Shown: positions 9,639-20,022, numbered from the stretch's first letter. The stretch is 64,000 nucleotides of DNA from RGIG8244 sp045639325 (GCA_045639325.1 JAZUCU010000030.1:49206-113205), one strand, 5' to 3'. Made by a program: numbers and translations. Notes: generated by a model from the sequence alone, not told the origin.

Positions 9639-12242
9639 ATGAAACAGCTTCAGAAACAAATCTCTCAATATGACTTGATTTATAAAAGTCCGGCGCGCCA
9701 TTGGCTCGATGGCCTTAACATCGGTAACGGGACCATGTGTGCCATGGCGTATGATGCGGAAGGCGCGTATCCCGAATGGCTTGTCAATCATCACACGCTC
9801 TGGAATGAAAACTGTAAAGGATTCGTTCGGCATCCGATGAGCCATATCCGGAAGATTGCTGCCGGTGAACTTTCTTTTATCGAGGAAATGTCAAAGGAAA
9901 ATCCTACGGGCGAACGCATTGTGCCGGAACCGGCATACGGCGCGCAGCTGCGTTTGGAATCCGGACATTCTGCCACCATGGCGCCGCCTCATAAAATCAC
10001 GCGCCATTTGCATTTGTTTGACGGAATGCTGGAAACACAGTTGTCAAGACACCTTTCTCATCCCGTAATCAACAGTTTTGTCTGCCACGACAAAGACATC
10101 ATGGTCGTTCAGGTCCGGAATGTTTCCTGTATGACCGCCTATGGTCAGCGGATCCGTTTGTTCCGTGAACGGCAGGCGGAATATGCGGCACCGGAATTTT
10201 ATCAGGAAGCGGATGCCATTGCATTCCGTCAGCAGATCGGAACTATGAGTTTTACCGCAGCGGTTCTGGTCAAGAGCCGCCCTGATCTGCCGGTTGACTA
10301 TGCAGATTTGTTTCCCAATTACAGCCATTCGACGAAAGAGTTCGGACCGCAGAAGATTTCCAGTGTCGTGAAGGATGCGGAAAGTCTGGTGATTAATGCG
10401 ACCGGGAATTATGACGTATTCATGAGCATCAGCCCGGTGGATACTCCGGCGGAACTGATTCAGAAGCTGCGTACTGCGGCGGAAGCAGGCAGTGAATCCA
10501 TGCAGGAGGAAACGGCTGCATTCTGGCATAAATTCTGGGAAGGGAACGAAGTACATCTTTCTGATCCCGGTTTGGATCAACTCTGGTATTTGAGCAATTA
10601 TCACATGCGGATTGCGGAAGGTGGTAATCCTGCCTGGGGGCTTTGCGGTCCCTGGTTCGGACGTACCTGCAATCCGTCACAGAGACTCCCCTGGTTCGGC
10701 TATTTTACCAATGATTACAACGCACAGGCCCCGGTCATGCCGCTGCCGCTGATCAATCATCCCGAACTGGCAGAAGGTACGTTCCGGATGATTCATGCCC
10801 AGTTGAAAAATGCCCAGGAAAATGCAAAACTGTTTGAAATGCCTGGCGCTTATTATCCGTTGAGCTGTGGCCCGGATGGCAAAGAGTGTTCTCACGGCTT
10901 GTATCGTCTCTGCATGGGCGGCGGCCCCTACTGGTGTACCATGATCCACCGTCATTTCCGCTATACAAATGATCTTGAGTTTCTGAAAAAATACGGATAT
11001 GATGTGATTCGGGAAGTCTGCCGTTTCTTTGCTGCGTATCTCGATTGGAATGAAGAAGAACAATGCTATCACCTCCTTTGCAGTCAAAATCCGGAACTGT
11101 TTTATATCGACCATCCGGACCCCATTGATACTTTGGCGTTTTTGAAAAGTACCCTGCAGGCCGGTGTGGAATGTTCTGAACTGTTGAATTGTGACGACGA
11201 TGACCGGAAAAAATGGCAGCATATTCTGGCACATTATCCCCTTTATCCGACTACAAGCAAAGGATTTTCTCCGTTGGTCGGATTGCCGGAAAATCATATC
11301 AATCACTCCCGGACTCTGGCGCCGGTTTTCCCTGCGGGTGAACTGGACCCCGAATTGCCCGGCGGTCAGCTGGAAGATGCCAAAAGAGAATTTTTTAATC
11401 CGGCATGGAAGGGGTTCATGCACTCGGTCAGCTGTAATGACGGCTTTACGGAAGGCTGGACCGGTAAGGTATTCCATCGCGGTGTCCCCGCATGTCGTCT
11501 GGGCGAAAAAGATGTTGCATGGAAATATCTGTGCGACCTGATTACAGGCTGCGTGAAGCCGAACGGTTTGATTGCTCATAACATGGCACAGCTGGTGAAT
11601 ACAGACTTCAGCGAGAAAAATATTGTGAATGCTCCTGATATGCTCTTTTATCATTGCGACGGATATCCCCCGATTTCTATTCGTGAGATTGCCGTCGGGC
11701 GTGCGGAGGAAGATGCGACGGATGACCCGGAATGTAAGGAAAAAATGTACCCTGTCATCGAAGGTCCCGCAATCTACCTGCTGCTGGTCGGCGAAATGCT
11801 TCTGCAGGGCTATCACGGCCTGATCCGCCTGTTCCCTGCCTTGCCGGATGACCGGGATGCGTCGTTCAAAAATCTTCGCGCGGAAGGCCCTCTGCTTGTT
11901 TCTGCCGAGAAGAAAAATGGTGTTGTCCAGTATGTGAAAATCAAGGCTTTGGGCAAACAGACGTTCTCCTTGCTGAATCCGTGGGAAGATGGCAAGACGG
12001 TTTACCTGAATGGCGAACCGGTAGTTTTAGCCCATCATCACCCGTTTACACTCAATGATAACGAAGAAATTGTTCTGAGTCTGGAACCGGAATTCGTGGA
12101 AACGGAAGCGGTGATCGAAGAAGCCAAACCGCGCCTGATTATGATCGACGGCTGTCGCGGCGCATTCGTCGGCAAGCCCTCACAGGCAGAATATTATGTT
12201 GGATTGGAACAGATTCGCAATCGCAGATTTACGGAGAAGTGA
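9639..12242 (+). CDS. GH95-like glycoside hydrolase (first of tandem pair)
   Basis: This 867-residue protein starts with the GH95-type pattern YKSPARHWLDGLNIGNGTM, which matches the family's opening (PA..W..ALPIGNG). It continues to an (alpha/alpha)6 barrel with LPWFGYFTNDYNAQAPVMPL, comparable to the family's GDYH-NIN-Q stretch. GH95 enzymes are inverting alpha-L-fucosidases or alpha-L-galactosidases. The barrel is more divergent than that of its neighbour, so substrate is uncertain. ATG 9639 has AGGA upstream; an in-frame TTG at 9564 is less likely. No signal peptide is seen, so it is probably cytoplasmic. It is followed six bases later by the second GH95 gene. Confidence 0.7.
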   Translation: MKQLQKQISQYDLIYKSPARHWLDGLNIGNGTMCAMAYDAEGAYPEWLVNHHTLWNENCKGFVRHPMSHIRKIAAGELSFIEEMSKENPTGERIVPEPAYGAQLRLESGHSATMAPPHKITRHLHLFDGMLETQLSRHLSHPVINSFVCHDKDIMVVQVRNVSCMTAYGQRIRLFRERQAEYAAPEFYQEADAIAFRQQIGTMSFTAAVLVKSRPDLPVDYADLFPNYSHSTKEFGPQKISSVVKDAESLVINATGNYDVFMSISPVDTPAELIQKLRTAAEAGSESMQEETAAFWHKFWEGNEVHLSDPGLDQLWYLSNYHMRIAEGGNPAWGLCGPWFGRTCNPSQRLPWFGYFTNDYNAQAPVMPLPLINHPELAEGTFRMIHAQLKNAQENAKLFEMPGAYYPLSCGPDGKECSHGLYRLCMGGGPYWCTMIHRHFRYTNDLEFLKKYGYDVIREVCRFFAAYLDWNEEEQCYHLLCSQNPELFYIDHPDPIDTLAFLKSTLQAGVECSELLNCDDDDRKKWQHILAHYPLYPTTSKGFSPLVGLPENHINHSRTLAPVFPAGELDPELPGGQLEDAKREFFNPAWKGFMHSVSCNDGFTEGWTGKVFHRGVPACRLGEKDVAWKYLCDLITGCVKPNGLIAHNMAQLVNTDFSEKNIVNAPDMLFYHCDGYPPISIREIAVGRAEEDATDDPECKEKMYPVIEGPAIYLLLVGEMLLQGYHGLIRLFPALPDDRDASFKNLRAEGPLLVSAEKKNGVVQYVKIKALGKQTFSLLNPWEDGKTVYLNGEPVVLAHHHPFTLNDNEEIVLSLEPEFVETEAVIEEAKPRLIMIDGCRGAFVGKPSQAEYYVGLEQIRNRRFTEK

Positions 12243-12248
12243 GATAAG

Positions 12249-14378
12249 ATGATTTTTACAAGAGAATTTCCGCTGCCGGAACAGCAGCAGGGTGCAATGT
12301 TGGGGAACGGTCTGCTTGGAGCACAGCTCTGGGGCGAAGGCAACCTTTTGAACATGAGTATCGGCTGTGCTTCTTTGTGGGATCATCGCGGCGGATTACA
12401 TTGGACGCCGGAACAGAATTTTGAATTTATTAAGAAGTCCGTTGCCGCAGGTGACCTTGATACCATTAAGCAAGTATTTGCTTCAAAAACCGTTGCAGGC
12501 GTCGTGACGCGCCCGTCATTGATTCCTTGCGGCAGAGTGGTGATTCATCTCCCCGAAAATGCAGAACTGCTCCGGTATGAGATTCGTTTGGAATATGGTT
12601 TGACGCAAATTGTTTATCAGAATGGAAATACAGAAAAACGTATTTCTTTCTGTGCGGATATGAGCACAAAACACGGTTTTGTCTGTCAGGGCTTGACGGA
12701 TGAAATGACTTTGGAACTGTTGCCATCTTATGACCTTTACAAGACAGACATTCTGGGCAGACCGGAATCTTTTGCCGGACGCGGTTATGAGGCACCGTTT
12801 GTCTTGAACGATGGAGCTCTTCTTGCGTTCTGCCAGAAGATGCCGGCTGATCCTGCGTACTCCCTTGTTTTGAAACGGGATGGGACGGGTTTTGTTCTTG
12901 ATTTCTTCCGCGGAGAAGAAACACCGGAATCCTTGAAAACAAAGGAACTTCCGTCTTATTGTGATATTCAGAAAAGTTCTAAGGATTGGTGGAATAATTA
13001 TTTTGCAAAGATTCCCCGCATCCAATTGGATGATAAAGAATTGGAAGAAACTTACTACAGCGGGATGTACAAGTATGGAATCATGACCAATCCTGCCGGG
13101 GTAACGCCCGGTTTGCAGGGGCCGTGGATCGAAGATCATACCCTTCCGCCGTGGCAGGGGGATTATCATTTCAACATCAATGTGCAGATGTGCAATTCGC
13201 CCGGATTTGCTGCCGGATTGTTTGAGCATCTCATGCCGCTTTTCCGGATGGTGCTTTCCTGGAAGGAATCCTTGCGGTATAACGCAAAATGTTTCGTTGG
13301 AATCGATAACGGCTATATGCTCCCTCACGCGACCGATGACCGTGGCGTATGCATGGGCAGTTTCTGGACCGGCAGCATCGATCATGCCTGCGCAGCATGG
13401 ATCGCCATGATGATGTTTGATTATTGTGATTATTCCGGCGATACGGCATTTCTGAAAGAGGAAGTGTTTGATTTCATGAAAGGTGTGATGAATGTCTTTC
13501 AAAAAATGTTGGAAGAAGCCCCGGATGGCTCTCTGGTTCTGCCCATAAGTATCTCTCCGGAATACCGTGGTACTGCGTTGGATGCATGTGGTAAGAATTC
13601 CAGTTTTCAACTTGCTGCCATTCATAACCTTGCACGGAATCTGATCAAGTCTGCAAAAATACTGAATGAGGAAGTCGATCCGTTCTGGGAGAAGGTCGAA
13701 AAAGATTTGCCGCACTGTTCCATTTATGGGGAAGGCGATAAACAGGAAATCGCTCTCTGGGATGGCCTGCCGTTGGAAGAAAGTCACCGCCATCACTCCC
13801 ATCTGGGCGGAATCTGCCCCTTTAACACGATTGATGTGATGGACCCGGCATGGGAAAAAATCATCCTCAATTCCAACCGCCGCTGGACCGCAAAAGGCAT
13901 GGGCGAATGGACGGGCTGGGGAATCACATGGGCATCCCGTCTGCGGAGTCGTCTGGGTAATGCCGAAGCTGCGGTTTTGATGTTAGACCTTTGGAAAAAA
14001 TGTTTTACGAATAAAGGCGGCGGCACGCTCCATGATGCCGCTTTCCGTGGTTTTTCAACGTTTGCCTCCTGTGATTTTATCATGCAGATGGATGCTACAA
14101 TGGGTGCGGTGACTGCGATTCAGGATTTGTTTGCCCATGACATCAATGGTGTGCTTTATTTCTTCCGTGGAATCCCGAAGTCCTGGAAACAAAGTACTTT
14201 TGATGCTCTTTATCTCCCCGGCGGCTTGATTGCCAGCGGCGAATTCTGCAAAGGTAAAACGGTCAAATTAAGTATGACAGCCACGCGCGACATTACATTC
14301 CGTTACAAACTGCCGGATCAGGAACCGATCTTCACCGTTACTCTCAAAAAAGGCGAGACGGTTTCGAAAACATTTTGA
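12249..14378 (+). CDS. GH95 glycoside hydrolase (alpha-L-fucosidase/galactosidase type)
   Basis: This 709-residue protein begins with EQQQGAMLGNGLLGAQLWGE, the N-terminal domain of GH95. The barrel carries PPWQGDYHFNINVQM, HATDDRGV, GSIDHACAAWIAMMMFDY, SHRHHSHLGG and a late MQMDATMGAVTAI region, all in the family order. No signal peptide is present, which points to cytoplasmic action on imported fucosylated or galactosylated oligosaccharides. It lies six bases after the other GH95 gene and is closely followed by the GH123-like gene, within one operon. Identity to the neighbour is low, so the two probably act on different linkages. Confidence 0.78.
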   Translation: MIFTREFPLPEQQQGAMLGNGLLGAQLWGEGNLLNMSIGCASLWDHRGGLHWTPEQNFEFIKKSVAAGDLDTIKQVFASKTVAGVVTRPSLIPCGRVVIHLPENAELLRYEIRLEYGLTQIVYQNGNTEKRISFCADMSTKHGFVCQGLTDEMTLELLPSYDLYKTDILGRPESFAGRGYEAPFVLNDGALLAFCQKMPADPAYSLVLKRDGTGFVLDFFRGEETPESLKTKELPSYCDIQKSSKDWWNNYFAKIPRIQLDDKELEETYYSGMYKYGIMTNPAGVTPGLQGPWIEDHTLPPWQGDYHFNINVQMCNSPGFAAGLFEHLMPLFRMVLSWKESLRYNAKCFVGIDNGYMLPHATDDRGVCMGSFWTGSIDHACAAWIAMMMFDYCDYSGDTAFLKEEVFDFMKGVMNVFQKMLEEAPDGSLVLPISISPEYRGTALDACGKNSSFQLAAIHNLARNLIKSAKILNEEVDPFWEKVEKDLPHCSIYGEGDKQEIALWDGLPLEESHRHHSHLGGICPFNTIDVMDPAWEKIILNSNRRWTAKGMGEWTGWGITWASRLRSRLGNAEAAVLMLDLWKKCFTNKGGGTLHDAAFRGFSTFASCDFIMQMDATMGAVTAIQDLFAHDINGVLYFFRGIPKSWKQSTFDALYLPGGLIASGEFCKGKTVKLSMTATRDITFRYKLPDQEPIFTVTLKKGETVSKTF

Positions 14379-14392
14379 ATGCAGGAGTTAGC

Positions 14393-16972
14393 ATGGCACA
14401 GAAAGATGCAAATTTAATTGATGAAAGTCAGGTGAAAGCGGCTTCGGAACATAAGTTTACCCGTTTTTATGGTGAAGACTTTGCGCTGGATCAGTCTGCC
14501 GATGAAAATATGCTTAATTCTTTGCCGGAAGTTTCCTTTTTCGGTGTCAGCCGGGAACATCCCCTGGACGGAAAAAAGATGTTGCCCCAAGCGATTGCAT
14601 TGGGCGAAATCGGCACGTTAAATTGTGTTGAACTTCAGGCTCAGCCGGGCGAATATCTTGTGTTTCAGGTCGTGGTCTGGAGCAAAGAAAAGGCATTCCG
14701 TATTCTTGATTGCAAAATCACGCCGGATGTCCCGGGGCATCTTGCTCATGAATCTTGTTTTTTTGCTCATGAAGGCAGAAATTTTAAAGGGGAAACTTTT
14801 AAGCGTCCTGTCCCGGTAGAACGGCAGAAAGCCGGGATTTTCTGGTTTGGATTTCAGGTTCGGGAAGATGATTCGGAAGTCATTGAAAGTACAATGTATT
14901 TCAAGACCGATCAGTACGGAGAATTTCATATCCCGCTGACGATTCACGTCGCCGGAGAAGTGCTCAAGGATGGCGGCGAAAAGGATGACAATCGCATGGC
15001 GCGTCTCAAATGGCTGAATTCCGCCATCGGCCTGGAAGAGGAAGTCCCCATGCCTTATCAACCTTTGCGCAGAGTGGGGAACACGGTTTATCTTGCCGGA
15101 CATGCGGTGGAAATCGGCAGCAATGGACTCCCTTGCAGAATCCTCTCCGGTTATGATGCTATGAATACTTGCGCCGCTGTTCCCGTGAAAGATTTGTTGG
15201 CTGGGGCGATGACTCTCACTTCCACTGGAGATGAACCGGAGCCGGGCGAAATCGAATTTTATCATGAATCATCCTGTGAAATCTTCTGGCGTGTTGCTAA
15301 CAGTCAGAATGTGCGTCTGACCGTCAGCGGCAAGATCCGTTTTGACGGGATGATCCGACTTGATTTCACAACGCTCCCCTCTGAAGAAGTCAAATTGAAT
15401 CTGACCTTTTCCGATGCGCCGTATATGCTTGGTTTGGGGGTGAAACGCCCCTGTATCCCGCCGGAAAATCTGGATTGGCATTGGAATCCAGCCAAATGGG
15501 AAGACTCATTCTGGGCGGGAACCCTCAATAACGGGTGCATTGTCCGGCTGACAGATGAAAAGGAATCCGCCCCATTGCTGAACTGTTATTATGACTGGTC
15601 GCCATTAAAACCGCCGGCCTGTTGGGATGCCGCGGGGCAGGGCGGAATCAAGTTGAACCGCGAAGGGCAAAAGTTGCATGTCCTGTGTTATTCAAAGGCG
15701 CAGAAGCCGCAGACTTACGGTGTGGAATTCCGTTTGACACCATTCCATCCGATTGATTATCAAAAGCATTGGAACTTTCGTTGCTTTCACCCGCACATGC
15801 ATACCTTTGAGTTGAAAGAAGAGGATTGCTTTACGAATCCGGATTTTGCCGCATTGCGGGCGAAGGGTGTCAACTGCCTGAATGTACATCATGCCATCAG
15901 CCTGAATCCGATTATCAATTATCCGTTTTCGGAAAAGTCCCTGCCGCTGTTGCAGAAATTTGTGACAAGAGCGCATGAGGAAGGCTTCAAGGTCCTGTTC
16001 TATTACACGATCCGGGAATTAACTGTTCACGCACCGGAATTCAAGGCGCTTTATTCCTTGAAAGGGGAAATCTTTTTCCCGTGGCAGGATAACGGAAAAT
16101 GGCCTGTCACAACTCCCGCAGAAGGACCCGATCCCTGGTTCAAAGAACATCTGGAATATGGTTTTATTCCGGCATGGACAGAGGTTATCAAGAGCGGACC
16201 TCTGCATGGTATTCCCGACCGGTCTCTGATTACGACGCCCCGGAGTCGATTGGAAAACTTTTTCCTGGAAGGCCTGCGTTTCCTTTTGGAACGCTGTCCG
16301 ATTGACGGCTTGTATCTTGACGACTGCGACCTTTCCGATATCGGCATGATCCGTTTGCAGCGGATTTTCCGGAAATACAGAGGGATTGAACCGATTCTGG
16401 ATTTCCATGCCTGGGAAAGTTTCAACAGTGCCTACAGTATTCCGTTGCGGGATGCGGAACGTTTCCCCAGTCTCACCCGGCTGTGGCTTGGCGAAGGGGT
16501 GAAATATGATCTGGAATCTTACGAAAACTGGCTGATTCGTCTTTCCGGTTTGCCTTTCGGTCTGACTTCTGAAATGCTGGGTAAAGGCAATCCCTGGCTT
16601 GGCTTGCTTTTCGGCATGACGAACCGTTACGGATGGATGGGCGATCCCTCCGAATTGTGGAAAGTCTTTGATCAATTCGGAATTTCTGACGCAGAAATGA
16701 TGCTGGATGCTGTTTCTGACGAAATCGGAACGGATACGCCGGATGTTCATGCAACCATTTGGAGAAAACAGGATGGTTCTGCCATGATTGCAATCGCATC
16801 CTGGTCGGAAAAAGAAGAAACTGTCCACTTGAAGCTGCCAGCCGCTCTTTGCGAATCGCCATTGCATCAACCGGCAATCATCGGATTTCAGGATGCTGCG
16901 GAATATGCCGCCGGAACATCTTTCCATATCCAGCCGAAACAAGGATTGCTGTTGTTTGCCAAAACGGTTTGA
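14393..16972 (+). CDS. GH123-like / DUF6067-type TIM-barrel glycosidase
   Basis: This is an 859-residue protein. The N-terminal beta domain is followed by ARLKWLNSAIGLEEEVPMPY and a linked beta-sandwich, typical of the large DUF6067/GH123-like proteins. The C-terminal TIM barrel includes IDGLYLDDCDLSDIGM (near residue 640), with an Asp pair that could be catalytic. GCAGGAG lies just before ATG 14393; a TTG at 14375 overlaps the previous stop and is less likely. No signal peptide is seen. It is the last gene of the operon that begins at 4769 and converges with GH31 across 11 bases. GH123 enzymes cleave beta-GalNAc; whether this one does is not known. Confidence 0.6.
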   Translation: MAQKDANLIDESQVKAASEHKFTRFYGEDFALDQSADENMLNSLPEVSFFGVSREHPLDGKKMLPQAIALGEIGTLNCVELQAQPGEYLVFQVVVWSKEKAFRILDCKITPDVPGHLAHESCFFAHEGRNFKGETFKRPVPVERQKAGIFWFGFQVREDDSEVIESTMYFKTDQYGEFHIPLTIHVAGEVLKDGGEKDDNRMARLKWLNSAIGLEEEVPMPYQPLRRVGNTVYLAGHAVEIGSNGLPCRILSGYDAMNTCAAVPVKDLLAGAMTLTSTGDEPEPGEIEFYHESSCEIFWRVANSQNVRLTVSGKIRFDGMIRLDFTTLPSEEVKLNLTFSDAPYMLGLGVKRPCIPPENLDWHWNPAKWEDSFWAGTLNNGCIVRLTDEKESAPLLNCYYDWSPLKPPACWDAAGQGGIKLNREGQKLHVLCYSKAQKPQTYGVEFRLTPFHPIDYQKHWNFRCFHPHMHTFELKEEDCFTNPDFAALRAKGVNCLNVHHAISLNPIINYPFSEKSLPLLQKFVTRAHEEGFKVLFYYTIRELTVHAPEFKALYSLKGEIFFPWQDNGKWPVTTPAEGPDPWFKEHLEYGFIPAWTEVIKSGPLHGIPDRSLITTPRSRLENFFLEGLRFLLERCPIDGLYLDDCDLSDIGMIRLQRIFRKYRGIEPILDFHAWESFNSAYSIPLRDAERFPSLTRLWLGEGVKYDLESYENWLIRLSGLPFGLTSEMLGKGNPWLGLLFGMTNRYGWMGDPSELWKVFDQFGISDAEMMLDAVSDEIGTDTPDVHATIWRKQDGSAMIAIASWSEKEETVHLKLPAALCESPLHQPAIIGFQDAAEYAAGTSFHIQPKQGLLLFAKTV

Positions 16973-16983
16973 TGGGGTGCCGT

Positions 16984-18933
16984 TTACGCTTGCAATTCGC
17001 GTAGCGAGTACTCTCCCCGCTTATATGCAAATGTCTCGCCATCATCATCATAAAGCAGAAAGCTGCCTGGCTTGGAGCCGAATTTCTTAATGATGAGTTT
17101 TCCATCCTCTCCCTGAAGCGGAATCACCGCTCCATCCGGAGCATAGAGGGGAAGGGGATCGTTTGCGCTGACTTGTATCTGCAGGACGCCGCCTTGTTCC
17201 GTTACGCATTCCCCGCTATGGAAATCGTACCATTTCCCAGGCGGGAAGATTACTAGTCTGCTGTTCGTGCCCGGCTCAACGGGTGCTGCCATCAGGGAAT
17301 CCCCGACAATGAATTGATCGGTGATATCCTGCTGCATGACTTCCTGATATGGATTGGCTGTATCGTCAAGAGTCCCCTGCGTTTCATGCTGTTGCTCCGT
17401 GAAGAAACCGTAATCCATGAAAAGCGGACGATACGGCGGGATACCTTCCAAATGATATTTTGCAAAGGCGGAATAGAGATACGGCATTAATTTCTGTCTC
17501 AGCGCAATGACATCCCGGATTGCCTGTTCGGCTTCCGGGAACATCCACGGTGTTGCATCATTTGCCCAGGCATTGAGCAGCAGCATAGGGCTGATTCCCA
17601 AAAGCTGAAAACGCCGGAGCCATTCATTCGCAGTCTGAGCTCCACGGACTTCCGGACACCAGAGCACGCCGGTCATGCCGCAGGAACATAAACCTGTCAC
17701 ATATTCTTTGAAATCATAGCGATCATTATAGACAACATAAGGGAATGCAACGCCACCGGCATTGGTGGATCGGGTCAGACCGTAAGTCCGCTGATTTTTC
17801 CCGTGAAAGATTTCATACGTGATCCGCTGAAAAAGCAGTCCGCAAAGATTCCGGTATGTCGCACCATCAAGCCCGGATGGAAATTGTGCATGATCGGGCC
17901 AAAGCCACTTGTCATATCCGTCACTTTCATCCAACTTGTACCCGCTGACGCCTAAGTCCACGTGATTTTTCTTGTGGTGATGCTGTATCGCTTTTCTGGT
18001 TTCTTCCAGACTGTAATCCGGCACAATTCCGCCCCATACCAGATGAGAGCCGGAAAGGAGGTAAAGTTTTTCATATAACGTAGAACGTTCTGAAATATAC
18101 GGATTTTCCCATAAATTGACACGGATATCCTGCTTTTTCAGATCATCAATCAGCTTTGCCGGATTGGGAAATTGCTCCGTTGCCCAGTCGTAAGTGCATG
18201 GATAAGAGTTACTCTGCCAGCCCGGTTCCAAGCCGATTACGGATAACGGGAAGTTGTGATTTTTATAATCCTGTACCACCCGGCGGATATCTTCTTCCTT
18301 CATGGAGATATTGGTTCGATGCCACAAACCGAATCCCCATTTGGGCGGGATAAAACCGCTGCCGCAGAAAAGATTGAAACGCACCACACAGTCCTTGAGG
18401 TTTTCGCCACGGAAAAATATCAGGTCAAAATCCTTGCTTTGCACTGCAATTTCGAGAAAATAAGGCGCATTGTAGCAACTCCATTCCGGATCCTGTGCGC
18501 GATTATGTTCTGTGATAAATTGCTTATCTTCTTTCCGGTTGGCAGTCCGGATATAAAAATCGGTTCGTGCAGGAGTGTTGCAGAAAATCCCGAATCCATT
18601 GGAGATGACGGCAAAAGGAACCGGCGCATGGGTACTGCCGTTCTCTGCGCCCGCAAAATGATCGACTTTCAAATGATAGACCTGATGATTGGTAACCACT
18701 TGCTTAAAAAGCAGTCCGCCGCCAAGAACATGGTCCTTTTCATCCAGCGCAAGACGGATGATGGTATAATTTCCGGTTTGACTGCATTCGGGGAAATCGG
18801 GTTGATCCGTTTCCGGGAGTGTTTTGAGTTTTTCCGCCGGCTGATTTCCTGTGAAATCAGTCAGCCGGACAGGCGATTTGCCGATTTGCAGTTTCCATAC
18901 TCCGGGAAATTCCTTGATCCAGTTGTCGACCAT
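16984..18933 (-). CDS. Glycoside hydrolase family 31 (alpha-glucosidase/xylosidase type)
   Basis: This is a 649-residue GH31 enzyme. An N-terminal beta-sandwich is followed by the barrel opening KWGFGLWHRTNISMKEEDIR, with GLEPGWQ at strand 2. The retaining nucleophile is D335 in GYKLDESDG. The FMDYGFF segment and a C-terminal beta-domain (PPGKWYDFHSGE, LYAPDGAVIPLQ) complete the family pattern. GAGGAGAG before the ATG supports the start. No signal peptide is visible, so it acts on internal oligosaccharides. It is divergent from the isomerase gene at 19098. GH31 covers alpha-glucosidase, alpha-xylosidase, alpha-galactosidase and sulfoquinovosidase; the specificity here is not resolved. Confidence 0.9.
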   Translation of the reverse strand: MVDNWIKEFPGVWKLQIGKSPVRLTDFTGNQPAEKLKTLPETDQPDFPECSQTGNYTIIRLALDEKDHVLGGGLLFKQVVTNHQVYHLKVDHFAGAENGSTHAPVPFAVISNGFGIFCNTPARTDFYIRTANRKEDKQFITEHNRAQDPEWSCYNAPYFLEIAVQSKDFDLIFFRGENLKDCVVRFNLFCGSGFIPPKWGFGLWHRTNISMKEEDIRRVVQDYKNHNFPLSVIGLEPGWQSNSYPCTYDWATEQFPNPAKLIDDLKKQDIRVNLWENPYISERSTLYEKLYLLSGSHLVWGGIVPDYSLEETRKAIQHHHKKNHVDLGVSGYKLDESDGYDKWLWPDHAQFPSGLDGATYRNLCGLLFQRITYEIFHGKNQRTYGLTRSTNAGGVAFPYVVYNDRYDFKEYVTGLCSCGMTGVLWCPEVRGAQTANEWLRRFQLLGISPMLLLNAWANDATPWMFPEAEQAIRDVIALRQKLMPYLYSAFAKYHLEGIPPYRPLFMDYGFFTEQQHETQGTLDDTANPYQEVMQQDITDQFIVGDSLMAAPVEPGTNSRLVIFPPGKWYDFHSGECVTEQGGVLQIQVSANDPLPLYAPDGAVIPLQGEDGKLIIKKFGSKPGSFLLYDDDGETFAYKRGEYSLRELQA

Positions 18934-18977
18934 TATTCTCTCCTCATTCTGTTAAACTCCTGCTAATTTATCACGGA

Positions 18978-19006
18978 AATATAAAATTGCAAGTATAAAG
19001 TATCAA
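18978..19006 (-). promoter_or_regulatory. Promoter for the GH31 gene
   Basis: On the minus strand, TTGATA (19001-19006), a 17-base spacer and TATATT (18978-18983) lie 45 bases before the start codon at 18933. Confidence 0.55.
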
Positions 19007-19024
19007 AAAAGTACACCGGCTGCC

Positions 19025-19052
19025 TTGACTTTTTACATAGAAAGAATATAGT
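19025..19052 (+). promoter_or_regulatory. Promoter for the sugar isomerase/epimerase gene
   Basis: TTGACT (19025-19030), a 16-base spacer and TATAGT (19047-19052) lie 45 bases before ATG 19098, back to back with the GH31 promoter. Confidence 0.6.
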
Positions 19053-19097
19053 AACAGCAAAGATATTTCATAACTTGTAACACAGGATTTGATTACC

Positions 19098-19973
19098 ATG
19101 GAAAATAAAGTCGCTCTCGCTTATCTCTACACTTTTGATCCCAAAGATGAAACACTGTTGGAAAAGCAATTTGCAGAGTTTCAGGCTGCCGGATGTTACG
19201 ATATTACCATGAATGCGCTTTGCCTGAGTCGAATCCTTGCCGAACCTGTCTTTTTTATCCGCTTGATGATGCTGGCACAAAAGTATAATCTTCGTTTTAC
19301 AGAAGCCCATGGCGTGTGGGGCCCCACGCTGGGAATGAGTATCGGTGGACGTTTCCCCTCTTTGACTCCCATCATGTTGGAAACGCATCGGAGAGCGATG
19401 GCACATTGTGCGGATATCGGATGCCGTACTTATACAGTGCATACCGGTGCGCATGAACATCTGTTCTTCGGCGTTTCAGTGGAAACATGTTCCGAATGGA
19501 TCAGACGTGCACTTGATGTATTGATTCCGGAAGCGGAAAAGAACGGACTGGTACTTGCATTGGAAAACAATTGTGAAAATCCGGGCAGTGCGGATGCTCT
19601 TCTGCCGATTTTCGAATCATACGACAGCAAATGGTTCGGCTGCTGCTATGATATGGGACATGCCCATTATCTTGATCCCATCCCGCCCCGTCCCAACAAG
19701 ATTTATCCCAATGGCTTGAAGTTGGAATTCTGCTCTGACCCGTTGAAAAAACTGTATCCTTATATCGTGACTGCACACGTCCATGATAACGATCAGACGG
19801 GCGACTGGCATAAATTACCCGGACATGGTACGATCGATTGGGATACTGTGATGCCCGAGCTTTTGCGCGCGCCGCGTCTGATTTCGATTCAAGCCGAAGC
19901 GGATCCGAAACATGATCCCTTCACAATTGCAGAATTAAAAGCCTGTTTTGACCGTTTAATGACGATGGCTTGA
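19098..19973 (+). CDS. Sugar phosphate isomerase/epimerase (xylose isomerase-like TIM barrel)
   Basis: This 291-residue protein belongs to the AP-endonuclease-2/xylose-isomerase-like TIM-barrel family. The metal-site segments are in the usual order: TEAHGVWGP, TVHTGAHEHLFFG, LALENNC (metal-binding Glu), YDMGHAHYLD and AHVHDNDQTGDWHKLPGHGTIDW. Such enzymes isomerise or epimerise keto-sugars, sometimes as phosphates. ATG 19098 is chosen over a TTG at 19089. There is no signal peptide. It stands alone, divergent from GH31, and could process a monosaccharide released by the neighbouring glycosidases. Confidence 0.82.
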   Translation: MENKVALAYLYTFDPKDETLLEKQFAEFQAAGCYDITMNALCLSRILAEPVFFIRLMMLAQKYNLRFTEAHGVWGPTLGMSIGGRFPSLTPIMLETHRRAMAHCADIGCRTYTVHTGAHEHLFFGVSVETCSEWIRRALDVLIPEAEKNGLVLALENNCENPGSADALLPIFESYDSKWFGCCYDMGHAHYLDPIPPRPNKIYPNGLKLEFCSDPLKKLYPYIVTAHVHDNDQTGDWHKLPGHGTIDWDTVMPELLRAPRLISIQAEADPKHDPFTIAELKACFDRLMTMA

Positions 19974-20022
19974 TTCCGATTGACGGGATATGACATTCCA
20001 CTCAAACACTTCTGAATAATAG

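Noticed and set aside
12516..13802. 428-codon open frame on the minus strand
   Set aside because: It is opposite the GH95 gene and resembles no protein family.
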